Below are positions 1 through 10,932 of a stretch of 64,000 bases of DNA, in pieces; within the stretch, counting starts at the first letter, position 1; each line of letters begins with the position of its first letter. The DNA comes from Magnolia sinica (lineage: Eukaryota > Streptophyta > Magnoliopsida > Magnoliales > Magnoliaceae), in assembly GCF_029962835.1 (NCBI RefSeq), contig NC_080574.1, positions 20,434,001-20,498,000 of the forward strand, in the 5' to 3' direction. The position numbers and the translations under genes are program-made. The notes beneath the pieces were generated by a model. The model searched no databases and was not told the origin of the DNA. It saw nothing but the letters and a program-made list of their open reading frames with translations.

Positions 1-802
1 ATAATTTTTTTAAATTGATATATTAAGGTATTCGTGCTAAGCTTTCCATCAAATTCTCTACTAAAAGTCAGCCCACGCTGTGTAACATCCACGAATCACT
101 TCAATGTCCTAAAATCACTTTAAAAGTCTTTTTCTGTACCAGGCCTTGATTCAAGTCACTTGTCCCTAGCCCATAAACCCTAACCCCTAATCGATTTGGA
201 AAGGCCCTACCTACAATCTATGGCCACCCCAAAAGAAAAAGAATAAAACAATCCAAAGTTTGAAATTAGTTCAATGTAAGAATTTTCTTTAGGTTATTCT
301 TCATCCACGGCAAGTCCCATCATATAAACTGCTTGGATCATTGAAATACATAACTTTATAAGTATCTTTTAAAAATGAACCTGAACTGCTAACAACCATC
401 TTTAAACAGCCTACTCTTTTTGTATAACAGCGGGCCAATTGATGATTAGACCAGGCCATTATCATTGGCCAGGGCTCAGAACAGCCTGGAGACCGGGCCC
501 AGATTTCAAGCTCGATCCCAGCCCTGTGGGCAAGTTAAGCGCCTGGCTCTACAGGGTAGGGCTGCTGTTAGCACCTGCTCATCATTGATCGAATCGTCTT
601 TCGACTCTGTGGGTTTTGAAAACCCTTTTTCATGAAGATTGAAAAACCTCTTCCTCTTTTCTATTTATAATAATAATAATATTTTGAAAAATATATATCT
701 GCAAAACCACTCAATACATATACACACAAACTTCCAACACCTTTTATAATACAAAACAAAAACTAATGAACAAATCATTAGATAATTCAAACTCTCCACA
801 TT
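1..802. other. Non-coding region 3' of the Ser/Arg-rich gene
   Basis: No coding frame or mobile-element terminus is recognised. It is AT-rich and lies on the 3' side of the minus-strand gene that ends at 803, so it should include that gene's 3' UTR. A short run resembling the plant telomere word (around 170-195) is too brief to matter. Confidence 0.4.
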
Positions 803-1918
803 TCAAAGAAAGATAAAGCAATCTAAGGAGATGAAAGGATTATCTCTGTCTTCTTCCATGGGAACAATAGAGTTGGAGTCTTCTAGCTTAGAGACTACCT
901 CTCCTTGTTTACATTCATCACATTCAGTATTTCTGTGCTGCTTGTAACTCTCTTCCTTCTTCAAGCAATAAACACGACTCCTTGAGCTTGAAGGACTCTT
1001 GGACCTTGCGTTTTCTTTCCTTGTGGTTGCCGCCCGAATAGTAGCATAGCTCGTGGATCCCTCCCTGTGCCTGCGATTCTTCTCCGATGGATTTCTCAAA
1101 AGATCACGGCGAGTGTCTGCATTGAATCTTTGGCTGGGAGATGGAGAATGACCTCTACATAAAGCGTTGCGCTTGGAAGTCTCCTTTAGTGGACCCCTTG
1201 AAAGATCCCCGCATGTATTGCCACTGTTCAATCTTCGACCAGAAGATGGAGAAGGTGAAAGACCTCTACTAGCAATGCCACGCTTGCAATTCCCCTCTCG
1301 TGGATTCTGATTTCTTAAAGTATCTTCCTTCAATCGACGGCAAGGAGACTGAGAACCCAAATTCCGCCTGGGGAGAGAGGCAGGGGAGCGCCGCTCATTT
1401 TCATTTCTACTGCTCCTCTGTCGAGGCAGAGAAGGTGAACTTGAACGAGATTTCTTGGGGGTTTGGGAATGGGCACACCGTCTAGGAATTGACTGCTTTG
1501 GGGTAGCTACAATCACTTTAGATGGTTCTTCTTTTGCCGGTGGGGTTGGAAATTTAAGGGGCTTTCTAGGCTTTGAAGTCTTCTCTTTCTCTTTGGTTAG
1601 ACCGATTCCACTTGAACATGCACTATCCCTCACACGGCCCCGCGAAAACTCATTCGATATTGAACAAGATGAAGATGATGTAGTAGTAGTTATACTACTA
1701 GTTGTGGTGGTGGTGGTGGTGGTAGTGGGAGTGGATGTAGTAAAGAAGGAAGAAGAAGAAGAAGGAGAAGGAGAACAGGGAGCAGTATGTTTGTTAGAGA
1801 TGTCTTTGGAGAGAGGAAGAGTAGGAAGGGAAGGCGATTGGGAAATGACAAGCTTGTCTTGAACAATGTCACATTCTTCTTGAGAAGAAGATGCACATCT
1901 GCTCATGCAAGTGCCCAT
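803..1918 (-). CDS. Ser/Arg/Pro-rich protein with an MGxCxS acylation motif
   Basis: An intronless 371-residue reading frame. I start it at the internal ATG at 1918 because the protein then begins MGTCMSRC: Gly2 with Ser6 fits N-myristoylation, and Cys4 and Cys8 could be palmitoylated, suggesting anchorage to the plasma membrane. An in-frame ATG at 2005 would add 29 residues and bury this motif, so it is less likely. The middle is low complexity: a Ser run, then a Thr-rich stretch with nine consecutive Thr (from a GTG/CAC trinucleotide tract), then several imperfect units of RG-(L/H)-SPSPS followed by R-x-N and Arg-rich spacers, as in proteins loosely named serine/arginine repetitive matrix-like. 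The C terminus is acidic and ends in a hydrophobic ISLDCFIFL. No enzymatic domain is visible. I take it as a genuine plant gene of unknown function; the family resemblance is from memory. Confidence 0.75.
   Translation of the reverse strand: MGTCMSRCASSSQEECDIVQDKLVISQSPSLPTLPLSKDISNKHTAPCSPSPSSSSSFFTTSTPTTTTTTTTTSSITTTTSSSSCSISNEFSRGRVRDSACSSGIGLTKEKEKTSKPRKPLKFPTPPAKEEPSKVIVATPKQSIPRRCAHSQTPKKSRSSSPSLPRQRSSRNENERRSPASLPRRNLGSQSPCRRLKEDTLRNQNPREGNCKRGIASRGLSPSPSSGRRLNSGNTCGDLSRGPLKETSKRNALCRGHSPSPSQRFNADTRRDLLRNPSEKNRRHREGSTSYATIRAATTRKENARSKSPSSSRSRVYCLKKEESYKQHRNTECDECKQGEVVSKLEDSNSIVPMEEDRDNPFISLDCFIFL
1680..1775. repeat. Trinucleotide microsatellites inside the Ser/Arg-rich gene
   Basis: Consecutive tracts of tag/gta, gtg and gaa-type triplets. 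On the coding (minus) strand they give the poly-Thr and poly-Ser runs. Length change in steps of three would alter the protein without a frameshift. Confidence 0.8.
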
Positions 1919-2524
1919 GGTGCTAATCTGTGTTTTTTCAAAATGAATGAGAAAAACAAGAAGACATGGATTACAAGGACATGTGTAGTTTGGCCCTCTA
2001 TTCATTGAGGTAAAAAAGAGAAGTGGTAGTAGCTTTTTGCTTTTTCTTTGTTTTTTAAATTTTCCATCCCTTCAGTTGCGCTCATATAAAATTTATGCGG
2101 GGCCACAATAAGGGAATCGTGTAAAATCATGTATAAGAAAGTTTTGTGTGGCCCACATAGAATTACAATGTTTTAATTTTTAGTTTCTCCCTTCATCAAA
2201 TCTGGATGCATCTGATGAATGGATTAGATGGTGTATAAAAAATTCTATGGTCCCCACAAACAGTGGTGAAGATTTTATTAGTTAGGTTTCCCTCACGACT
2301 CTTCTTTGTGATGTGGCCTACCTTAGTTTCCTTTCTGAATGATTTTTTGGATTTAATACCTAAGGTTGAAGGGATCATTTAATGAACGGGGTAGATCGAA
2401 TACACAGTTGATGTGGGCCCCAACAGAATCTCAGTACCACCGCAAGTTATGGTATCGGGACCATGCGAGCGCACCTGTTTTTATCCTATGTTTGAAATGT
2501 ATAGGCGGGCTTCGTGTAGGCTCG
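1919..2524. other. 5' flank of the Ser/Arg-rich gene with MITE-like debris
   Basis: Upstream region of the minus-strand gene. From about 2080 it carries words typical of the foldback repeats found throughout the window (gtggcccacat, a diverged atcatttaatgaacgg), so promoter and 5' UTR probably occupy only the first one or two hundred bases. No clear TATA box can be assigned. Confidence 0.4.
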
Positions 2525-3556
2525 ATGGCACTTTCTTTTCATGAACCACTCTACTCGCGGACACACGTGCTAACCTGATAAGTGTGCGGAGATAACTGAG
2601 CTGTATATCCGTGCGATCCACCCCTGCAAATTGGTCCGTCCAAAAACGAAGGGTGGCGATCTCTTACTTAGGGCACACTTGCATGAAAGTAACGAAAGGT
2701 TGTACTAAGTTGACGAACTTTCTTCTGCATGTGTGACCTACCTGATGAGTTGATCTGGCTGTTTCTTGAGATCTCCAATTCTAAGAATGGGGATCATCTG
2801 ATACACGGATCAGATTTCATTCTCACATGCCATGTTGGCACTTGTATACGCGTGTGTGGTGAGGGTGCGCGTGGGGCTAGCGAAGCTCTTGAAACCGTTG
2901 TCCAACGGATATATAGGACAAAGGCATGAAGCTATGATGGTTATTTGCTTTTTTGTTCGCTTTTGGAAAGAGATGGACCTCTGGATTACTCTTTCCGCAG
3001 ACCAGGGTCTGTCGAAATGCAGAGCGCGACTTGGCGTGCCCGGATTGGAGTACTACCCCAGCCAGGACCTCTCGAGAGACGGACGGTCCTGTGGATCCAT
3101 GGGGCCACCTCTATGTATATGTTTTATCCACGCTGTCCATCCATTTTTACAGATCATATTAGGCCATGAACCATAAAATGAGGCAGATTGAAGGCTCAAG
3201 GGGACCATACCACAGGAAGCTGTGGGGATTGAAAGTTTACCGTTGAAAACGTCTTGGGTGACACAGAAGTTATCGATCAAGCTGGTATTTATGTTCTCCC
3301 TTCGTACAGGTCTATGAACAGGAGTTCAATCCAAACTGGGTGTGGTCCACGTGAGCATTCGATGCGCCTCCTTTCGGTCTTATGATCTAAAATGATCTAT
3401 CAAAATGGATAGACCGCGTGGATAAAACATATACATCAAAGTGAGCCTCACATATGCCTTTGACTCGGCCGTCCGTCTCTAGTTAAGTTATCGATTTAGA
3501 GCGGATTTGGTGACGACCCTTACTCATCCAAGATAGTGCAGCCATTACAATAGGGC

Positions 3557-4206
3557 TGATGTAGAGCGGGCCGCAAACACTTTCATGTCCAAGATGAATC
3601 AAAGAAGGCTCGATCAGAGATAGAAATCATTAAGACCGTTAGAACCATAAAACAGGTATATCTCGCAAACCGGAATGAGTTACTCGACGTACCATATATG
3701 ATTTTGGGGTAGGACGAGCTACTTTAGCCAACCTTGCCCACGTCGAATTTGCGAGATTCCATCCTATTGACGGTGAAATTCCATGTTTAGTTCTGTTTTT
3801 ACTATAAATAGTAAGTTTTAGTTTGATTATAACTCTTCATTCGTTGGGCTTTAGGAGTTGTGTCCAACATGAAAAGTGCTTAGAATAATTAGGAGAATAA
3901 CGTGGTTAAGCCACATACGAAACTTACTATAAAAAGTAAATTTACTATTTATAGTAAGTTGTGAATTTCTAGGAGTTTTAGTTTTAGTTTGCTTATGATT
4001 TCTTTCCTATTGGTTGGTATCCCTATTTAAAGGGTTGTGAACTTATTTTTATGGATGGATTAATCAATTTCAAATTTATTAGAATTTATTTATATTTTCT
4101 GCTTTTTTTCCTCGTGGATTTGAGAAGTCTAGAGAAGTTCCGTGGATTCGGAATAGTTATTCTCTTGAGGACGACGGTGCTCGACCTCATGTTCTCCCTC
4201 GCGTCA
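3557..4206 (+). repeat. 5' LTR of the small Ty3-type element
   Basis: 650-bp LTR. It carries TATAAATA-type promoter words near 3803 and a nearly perfect 36-base palindrome centred near 3941 (built on CTTACTAT...ATAGTAAG). The left edge is fixed by the point where homology to the 3' LTR starts, the right edge by the primer-binding site. Confidence 0.85.
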
Positions 4207-4209
4207 GTT

Positions 4210-4220
4210 TGGTATCAAAG
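4210..4220 (+). other. Primer-binding site (tRNA-iMet-like)
   Basis: TGGTATCAAAG lies three bases after the LTR. It resembles TGGTATCAGAG, the site complementary to the initiator tRNA-Met 3' end used by many plant Ty3 elements, with one mismatch. Confidence 0.8.
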
Positions 4221-4239
4221 TTAGGTTTTTCTAGGATAG

Positions 4240-4989
4240 ATGACTTTTAACGACTGGTCGGACAACAATCCCATGGGCGGTGTTCCAGGGAATTTACCTT
4301 TAACGGCAGCAGCTTTCGAAACAGCATGGTGAGAGAATCGACAAGCCATGCAAGGGCTGCAGGCTTCCATCGATCGCATGGTGGATCGTTTGGTGGAGGC
4401 CCTAGGGCAGCTCCATGTTCATGGTGGTGATCCACCATTAACAATTGCTAGAATTCGTAATCATACTGATTGTAGGGTGACACTATCAGTGCACCACAGG
4501 ATTACTCTTGATAAAGTGGGATCTAGCGACATGATTTCACAGTATCTTAGACGAGGTATTGATCAGATGGATCGGATGGATCAACAATTCAAGATGAAAG
4601 TCGATCTTCCTAGTTTTAATGGTCAACTCTACTTCAAGGACTTCCTCAATTGGTTACTTAAAGTCGAATGTTTCTTCGACTACATAAACATAATGGAAGA
4701 AAAGAAAGTTAAACTCGTGGCCTACAAGTTGACGGGCAGAGTTTCAGATAAGTGGGAACAACTTCAACTCGAGCGAACGAGACGGATGAAGGCGCCAATC
4801 CGCATGTGGTCGCGGATGAAGAAATTATTGTGCATGCGATTCTTCCCTACTAATTACGATCATGTATTATTTCAACAAAATCAAAATTATTGGGAAGATA
4901 ACCAATCATTAAAGGGTTATGCAGAGAAATCATTTTATTTGTCGGCAAGAGGTGACTGGGTTAAAACGGAGTTGCAACAGACCACATGA
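4240..4989 (+). pseudogene. gag remnant of the Ty3-type element
   Basis: The frame opens at ATG 4240, meets an in-frame TGA at 4330-4332, continues through a second ATG at 4348 and closes at TGA 4987-4989. The part after 4348 (213 residues) has a retrotransposon gag (capsid) profile: a FNGQ...F.DFLNWLLKVE..F segment, then a VKLVAYKL.GR.S..W motif and a C-terminal RFFPTNYDH...Q block. Such proteins form the virus-like particle. The CCHC zinc knuckle expected downstream is missing because of the internal deletion. Both stops are TGA and could derive from CGA arginine codons by C-to-T change. Confidence 0.85.
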
Positions 4990-5144
4990 TTCATCAGTGG
5001 CGAACATGTGACCCCTATGGGAACGGTGAACCAACTTAAGACTTCTAAAGTGGAGAGACAATCTCTCATGACTGAAAAAGCCTTAATATTAAACAATCTA
5101 AGGAAACGGGAGATATATATGCATTAGTTGAAGAGAAAAAATAT

Positions 5145-5783
5145 GTGGAGCCTATGAATATTCTAGAGGATTTGGAACCAGTATCGCAGGAGTTCAAGAG
5201 GGTTGTGCTCGATGAACTCCCTAATAAATTACCTCCCATACAAGATATGCAAAATCACGTTGATCCTGTCGCAGGGGCAAGTCTGCCTAATTGCCCACAT
5301 TATCAGAAGGAATGTGAAATCTTGAAGACAGAAGTGAAGGAACTGATTCATACTAGCCAAGTCAAGGAGAGCATGAGTACATGTATTGTGTCAACTCAAG
5401 AGCTTAATGTCATGTACAAAGAAATGACTAATAAACATCGGCATAAAAAATTATCTCAGAATCATGAACCAAGTCCCTTGAGTAACTCGAGGACGAGTTT
5501 TTTCCAAGCAAAGGGGTCTGATATAGGACGTGTCATAGATTCATTCCTAGCATGGTTGGACCAAAGGAAGGTAGACTATAAATTGATCGTAACTTTTGAT
5601 TTAGGTATTTTTATTACCCACCAAACCGAGTATCATGAATCGAAGCAACACGAGAACTCGGGGACGAGTTCTTTTGAAGTGGAGGGGATTGATGTAGAGC
5701 GGGCCGCAGACACTTTCATGTCCAAGATGAATCAGAGAAGGCCCGATCAGAGACATAAATCATCAAGATCGTCAGAACCATAA
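5145..5783 (+). pseudogene. pol remnant: RT N terminus fused to the element's 3' tail
   Basis: A 212-codon frame. Its first third matches the linker before plant Ty3 reverse transcriptase (DELPNKLPPIQDMQ followed by the GASLPN.PHY motif) and reaches the VKESMS.C region where RT would begin. The rest of RT, RNase H and integrase is absent. The remainder holds two similar segments around residues 110-125 and 168-182 (NSRTSFF..KGSDI and NSGTSSFEVEGIDV), an internal duplication of the polypurine-tract region. The frame runs 94 bases into the 3' LTR. This is a deletion product with no plausible function. Confidence 0.8.
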
Positions 5784-6351
5784 AATAGGTATATCTCGCA
5801 AACCGGAATGAGTTACTCGACGTACCATATATGATTTTGGGGTAGGACGAGCTACTATAGCCGGGTTGCCCACGTCGAATTTGTGAGATTCCATCCTATT
5901 GATAGTGAAATTCCATGTTTAGTTCCGTTTTTACTATAAATAGTAAGTTTTAATTTGATTATAACTCTTCATTCGTTGGGCTTTAGGAGTTGTGTCCAAT
6001 ATGAAAAGTGCTTAGAATAATTAGGAGAATAACATGGTTAAGCCACATATGAAACTTACTATAAAAAGTAAATTTATTATTTATAGTAAGTTGCGAATTT
6101 CTAGGAGTTTTAGTTTTAGTTTGCTTATGATTTCTTTTCTATTGGTTGGTATCCTTATTTAAAGGGTTGTGAACTCATTTTTATGGATGGATTAATCAAT
6201 TTCAAATTTATTAGAATTTATTTCTATTTTCTGCTTTCTTTCCTCGTGGATTCGAGAAGTCTCTGTGAGGAGTCCAGAGAAGTTCCGTGGATTCGGAATA
6301 GTTATCCTCTTGAGGAAGACGGTGCTTGACCTCACGTCCTCCCCTGCGTCA
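5690..6351 (+). repeat. 3' LTR of the small Ty3-type element
   Basis: 662-bp LTR preceded by a purine tract (about 5676-5688, gaagtggagggga). It matches 3557-4206 with scattered substitutions and one insertion near 6262. It is followed by ggggc, the partner of agggc before the 5' LTR. Confidence 0.85.
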
Positions 6352-6470
6352 GGGGCCCACCTTGATGTATGTATTATGTATCCATGCTGTTCATCCGTTT
6401 TTCCATATCATTTTAGGGCACTATCACATAAATAAAGCAGATATAATAATCAGAGGGGTCGTGCCATGCC

Positions 6471-8097
6471 ATGGCACTTTCTTTTCATGAACCACTCTAC
6501 TCGCGGACACACGTGCTAACCTGATAAGTGTGCGGAGATAACTGAGCTGTATATCCGTGCGATCCACCCCTGCAAATTGGTCCGTCCAAAAACGAAGGGT
6601 GGCGATCTCTTACTTACGGCACACTTGCATGAAAGTAACGAAAGGTTGTACTAAGTTGACGAACTTTCTTCTGCATGTGTGACCTACCTGATGAGTTGAT
6701 CTGGCTGTTTCTTGAGATCTCCAATTCTAAGAATGGGGATCATCTGATACACGGATCAGATTTCATTCTCACATGCCATGTTGGCACTTGTATACGCGTG
6801 TGTGGTGAGGGTGCGCGTGGGGCTAGCGAAGCTCTTGAAACCGTTGTCCAACGGATATATAGGACAAAGGCATGAAGCTATGATGGTTATTTGCTTTTTT
6901 GTTCGCTTTTGGAAAGAGATGGACCTCTCGATTACTCTTTCCGCAGACCAGGGTCTGTCGAAATGCAGAGCGCGACTTGGCGTGCCCGGATTGGAGTACT
7001 ACCCCAGCCAGGACCTCTCGAGAGACGGACGGTCCTGTGGATCCATGGGGCCACCTCTATGTATATGTTTTATCCACGCTGTCCATCCATTTTTACAGAT
7101 CATATTAGGCCATGAACCATAAAATGAGGCAGATTGAAGGCTCAAGGGGACCATACCACAGGAAGCTGTGGGGATTGAAAGTTTACTCATGCTAATATTT
7201 TTGTTTATAGTTCATCCCAATAGGAATGACGTTATTAACTGTATGGATGGCATCTAAACATCACTGTTGAACTTAGAAAGTTTTCACCGGTAGGAATTTC
7301 CCTCACCACATTTTCCTTTAGTACGGCTCACTTGAGCTTTGGATACAGTTCATTTTTGATAACATGCACTAAAATGAACTCACAAAACGGATGGACGGGG
7401 AGGATTTCTCACAAACATCACAGTAGGCCCCACGTAATTTCCCAGTGCAGGAACTAACTGCGAAAGCCTTTCGCAGGAAATCCGCGTCCGCTTTACGCAT
7501 GTGGAAACGGATTAGCTACTCCCCCTGCCTCTAGCCAATGGCTGGTGTCGGTGCTGTGTGGGACCCATCATGATATATGTGTTTCATCCATGCCATCCAT
7601 ATATTTTTCTAGATTATTTTATGATACGAGACCAAAAATGAGGTATATCCCAATCTCAAGGGGACCACATTACAGGAAACAGTGTAACGTCTTGGGTGAC
7701 ACAGAAGTTATCGATCAAGCTGGTATTTATGTTCTCCCTTCGTACAGGTCTATGAACAGGAGTTCAATCCAAACTGGGTGTGGTCCACGTGAGCATTCGA
7801 TGCGCCTCCTTTCGGTCTTATGATCTAAAATGATCTATCAAAATGGATAGACCGCGTGGATAAAACATATACATCAAAGTGAGCCTCACATATGCCTTTG
7901 ACTCGGCCGTCCGTCTCTAGTTAAGTTATCGATTTAGGAAGACGGTGCTTGACCTCACGTCCTCCCCTGCGTCAGGGGCCCACCTTGATGTATGTATTAT
8001 GTATCCATGCTGTTCATCCGTTTTTCCATATCATTTTAGGGCACTATCACATAAATAAAGCAGATATAATAATCAGAGGGGTCGTGCCATGCCATGG
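6471..8097 (+). repeat. Tandem duplication, copy 2 (LTR element deleted)
   Basis: Copy 2 matches copy 1 from atggcactttc. It differs in two large ways. About 500 bases (7188-7687) replace roughly 10 bases of copy 1 (near 3240-3249). And at 7936/7937 the sequence jumps from the position equivalent to 3499 straight to the equivalent of 6314, so that only the last ~38 bases of the 3' LTR remain. The tail 7937-8097 then matches 6314-6470 almost exactly. Confidence 0.85.
7188..7687. mobile_element. Chimeric foldback/MITE segment specific to copy 2
   Basis: The first part (to about 7490) ends in gaaatccgcgtccgc and resembles the right half of the foldback at 36791-37288. The second part begins near 7504 with aaacggattagctactcc, the left terminus of the Mutator-like MITE family, and stops after the first half of that MITE. 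Two half-elements are joined, with no intact right end. Confidence 0.6.
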
Positions 8098-8447
8098 GAA
8101 AGAGCCATGATAGAACCACCTTTCATTAAAAACTTCCTAGGGCACATCTTAATGTTTTAATAGTGTTTATTCGCTATATAATCTGTTGGTAAGATCACAT
8201 GAGCCTGAATGAAGGTTAAAAACAAATATTAGCTTGATCCAAAACTTTCGTAGTCCATTAATGATCAATCACCATTGTGTCAATGGTACAGTCCACTTGA
8301 TATATACTTGGATGAGCTTCTTTTTTGTGATAATATGGTAAAACGATTTGGAAAAATGGATGGACGGTGTGGATACATAATACATACAACGAGGAGGGCT
8401 CCACAGTAGTAAGGGTAATGCCATCATCCTGAAGCCATTATTATTTT
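8098..8447. other. Foldback-derived non-coding DNA
   Basis: Contains the usual interior words of the local foldback elements (tagtccattaatgatcaatcacc; atggatggacggtgtggatac) but no intact termini. No coding frame is supported. Confidence 0.5.
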
Positions 8448-9200
8448 AGCCGGAGCCTTTCGATAATAAAGCGTGGGCCCTACTAAATTAATCATTAGGC
8501 TTATCCTTCGACTGATCTAATCTGTTCACTTTAATCAGACACCTGTGAATGCATAGTAGAGTTATTTTAAAAAAATGAAGCATTTATAGCGCACAATGCA
8601 TGAGCAATGTCCACTAAGTCTAGACTATTTCCACAGATATGGCCCACCCGTGATTAGCTTTTCCCTCAAACTTCACTAGATGACTTGAAATTAAAATCTC
8701 TTTCAAGTGGATGACCCAGTCGTGAGAGTGTAGTGTCCATCCATACAACTATTAATTGTCAAAGAGGCTTCGGCTCTTCGCATGGTCTCCACTTGTAAAA
8801 AAATGAAGAAAAAAAGAAAAAAAAAGTTAAAAGGCCTTCTCACGCAAAGGCCCCACCTTTTGAATTCACATGAGATCCTATTTAGGGCTCACTTAATCAT
8901 CTTGGAGTTGATCCAAGCCGCCCACAAGAAAGGAGTTTTAATTTCATAACACATGTCAAAGTTCGAAGGAAAAACTCATCACCATGGACCATAAGTGAAA
9001 ATATTCTAGAATTAGGGCATAACACTCATGCAGTTATAGGCTACAAAAAGCTCTAATTTTTTTTTTTAAATTGTAATAACCTTATTGCGGCTTCACAGCT
9101 GTCTAATCAAAGTGAACAGATCAGATCATTTGAGGGATGCCCCCAATCATTGATTTAGTGCGACGTACACCCCATTCTTAAAAGGCTTTTTTAGCTTCTG
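8448..9200. mobile_element. Foldback element, about 750 bp
   Basis: The left arm (gatctaatctgttcacttt near 8514) is matched in inverted orientation near 9106-9130 (aaagtgaacagatcagatc), and the complementarity extends outward into ttagccggagcctttc and its diverged partner. The interior is AT-rich and non-coding. Boundaries are approximate and no target duplication could be read. Confidence 0.5.
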
Positions 9201-9296
9201 CAAAACGTTACCACTGTACAAGCAGATGGCTAGTAAAGGAGCATTTTCATGAAAAAAAAGTCGAATAGCATCCAAGGGCCTAAAAAAAATAATGAC

Positions 9297-9470
9297 TAGA
9301 GCTGGGCATCGAGTCGAGTCAGACCGAATTAGGGCTGAACTGACTTGATTCGGTTTTGAAATAGGCATAACCCGAACTTGAGTCCACTTGGTACTGAGTC
9401 TATCATGCCTGACCTGATTTGAGTCCAGGTCTATGTATATCTGTATATTTTTGTATCTTATTTTAGACTA
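9297..9470 (+). mobile_element. Truncated 5' end of a hAT-like element
   Basis: Begins TAGAGCTGGGCATCGAGTCG, the same terminus as the 1.5-kb element at 44857-55974, and continues with the 'gacctgatttgagtcc' low-complexity sequence of that family. The right end is missing. Confidence 0.55.
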
Positions 9471-9471
9471 T

Positions 9472-10640
9472 GTGTCACGTCCCAAATCAATTTCTAGCAT
9501 CCACTCGCTATAACCTGAATCCAGTGGTGACCACCTCTGTAATACCTGATTTCGACTCATAACTTATGCCAAATTTCAAAAGCAGAATTCCACAAGGAAG
9601 ATTCAGAATTTTATTTTTATTTTTATTTTATTTTATAAATTTAAGCATAATTTTGAAACTATACAAGCAACATACATATTCATTAATCAATTATTCAAGG
9701 TACAATATTGATACAAAATATCTCAAAACATAAACAAAGAGTGTGCTCCAGCACCGCCATCAACTGCCTTCTACAATAACTTGCACATTAAACCATGTGC
9801 TAAGATTTTATGAAGCTTACTAGAGCGCATGTATGTGTGCACAATGTGTGTAATAGATATATTGTAGCAATACCAATATTAACATCAGAGTAAGTGGAAA
9901 TGATGGAGTCAATCATACAACTAGCTATACCAACGCTATACAATATATACCGCAGGATCATATTGTCACAATAGATGTGATGTAAGAATAAAAGAATGCA
10001 TGATGAATAATTGAGTCATGCTGTGTAGTATCATACACTGGTAGGGGTTTCGCACCCACTATTACAGCAAATGTTAGCCTCTTAACTAACATGTGTAGTA
10101 ATTATACGATGATAGACTCCTAATCCCGAATAGTCACGTACCTATTGAGGATCATGGTCCATGATTATATGACACTCGAATTACTTTTACGTGTTTACAA
10201 TCCAGAGTGCATGAATGCCAAATGCAATGCAACATGCCAATCTTGTCGTCTAATCCCCATCATAGTACAGTTCTCACATGGAACCTCACCAACGTCTTAT
10301 ACACTTATGACTCTGTTACCGCCTATTGCTCATTTAACCAAGCGAGTGTAAGAGATATCACTATTCGCACTATCAGTGGTATACCAAAGCCCACTCGACC
10401 CGTCGATAACGAACCCATTTCGGAGCTGCTTAAACTTAACCTAGCATATAACCCTATGCACCTGGGTGGGTAAGGTCACACCCCTTCCAACCGACCTTAA
10501 TACCGTGGGAGACGCTGCCTGCAAGCATTCGGCCCTCATGCGCTCATGATTTCACTCGGTCTAAGACAATGGAATGTTCTACTGGTATCGCATGATTTAT
10601 GACCTTTCATCCATGGATATCTTTAGCACCCAATATGCTG
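9472..10640 (-). other. Possible LTR relic
   Basis: An AT-rich stretch beginning tgtcacgtccc. Read on the minus strand it would end gggacgtgaca, as many plant LTRs do. It has no second copy, primer-binding site or coding frame in the window, so this is only a guess. The frames it contains show no recognisable domain. Confidence 0.25.
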
Positions 10641-10854
10641 TAATAAAATTTTCAGTATCCATATATATTTAACAAAATATAACAAATGTTAAACTAGTAA
10701 TTTAAAAGTGTAATCAATTCAATATTGCCAATAACAAGAGAATATGAATAATTAATCTCTTTCAAACAGATGGTGGTGCAGTCTCACCTAGACTTTTGAT
10801 CTCATTCTCTTCCTCAAATGATGTGCAAGACATATGTGTGAGTGAAAATTTCAC

Positions 10855-10858
<4 letters not shown>

Positions 10859-10932
<74 letters not shown>

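Larger units (their letters stand above)
3557..6351 (+). mobile_element. Internally deleted Ty3/gypsy-type LTR retrotransposon
   Basis: Two direct LTRs (3557-4206 and 5690-6351) flank about 1.48 kb of interior. Both LTRs begin TGATGTAGAGCG and end TGCGTCA or GCGTCA. The flanking pentamers are agggc and ggggc (4 of 5 match), as expected for an integrase target duplication. A primer-binding site like initiator tRNA-Met follows the 5' LTR and a purine tract precedes the 3' LTR. The interior keeps part of gag and the very start of reverse transcriptase, then jumps to the 3' end of the element: protease, most of RT, RNase H and integrase are absent. It cannot move unaided. The LTRs differ at scattered sites and by a 12-14 base indel near 6262, so the insertion is much older than the tandem duplication around it. 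Confidence 0.88.
2525..6470 (+). repeat. Tandem duplication, copy 1 (about 3.95 kb unit)
   Basis: Starts at atggcactttc and runs to gtgccatgcc. Copy 2 begins immediately afterwards with the same atggcactttc. Over the first ~720 bases of the unit the two copies are almost identical at an offset of 3946; I noticed only about two substitutions. Copy 1 contains foldback-type sequence, the LTR element at 3557-6351 and a ~120-base tail. The high identity implies a recent event, or an assembly artefact from two haplotypes. Confidence 0.85.

Noticed and set aside
165-200. Interstitial telomere repeat
   Set aside because: Only two imperfect ccctaa words; not a telomeric array.
2729-3280. Overlapping open frames, repeated at 6675-7190
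   Set aside because: They lie in foldback-type repeat DNA, in several frames at once, and are duplicated only because the whole segment is. No domain or codon bias.
10145-10473. Two overlapping frames of 68 and 88 codons
   Set aside because: Overlap in different frames within a probable LTR relic; no domain.
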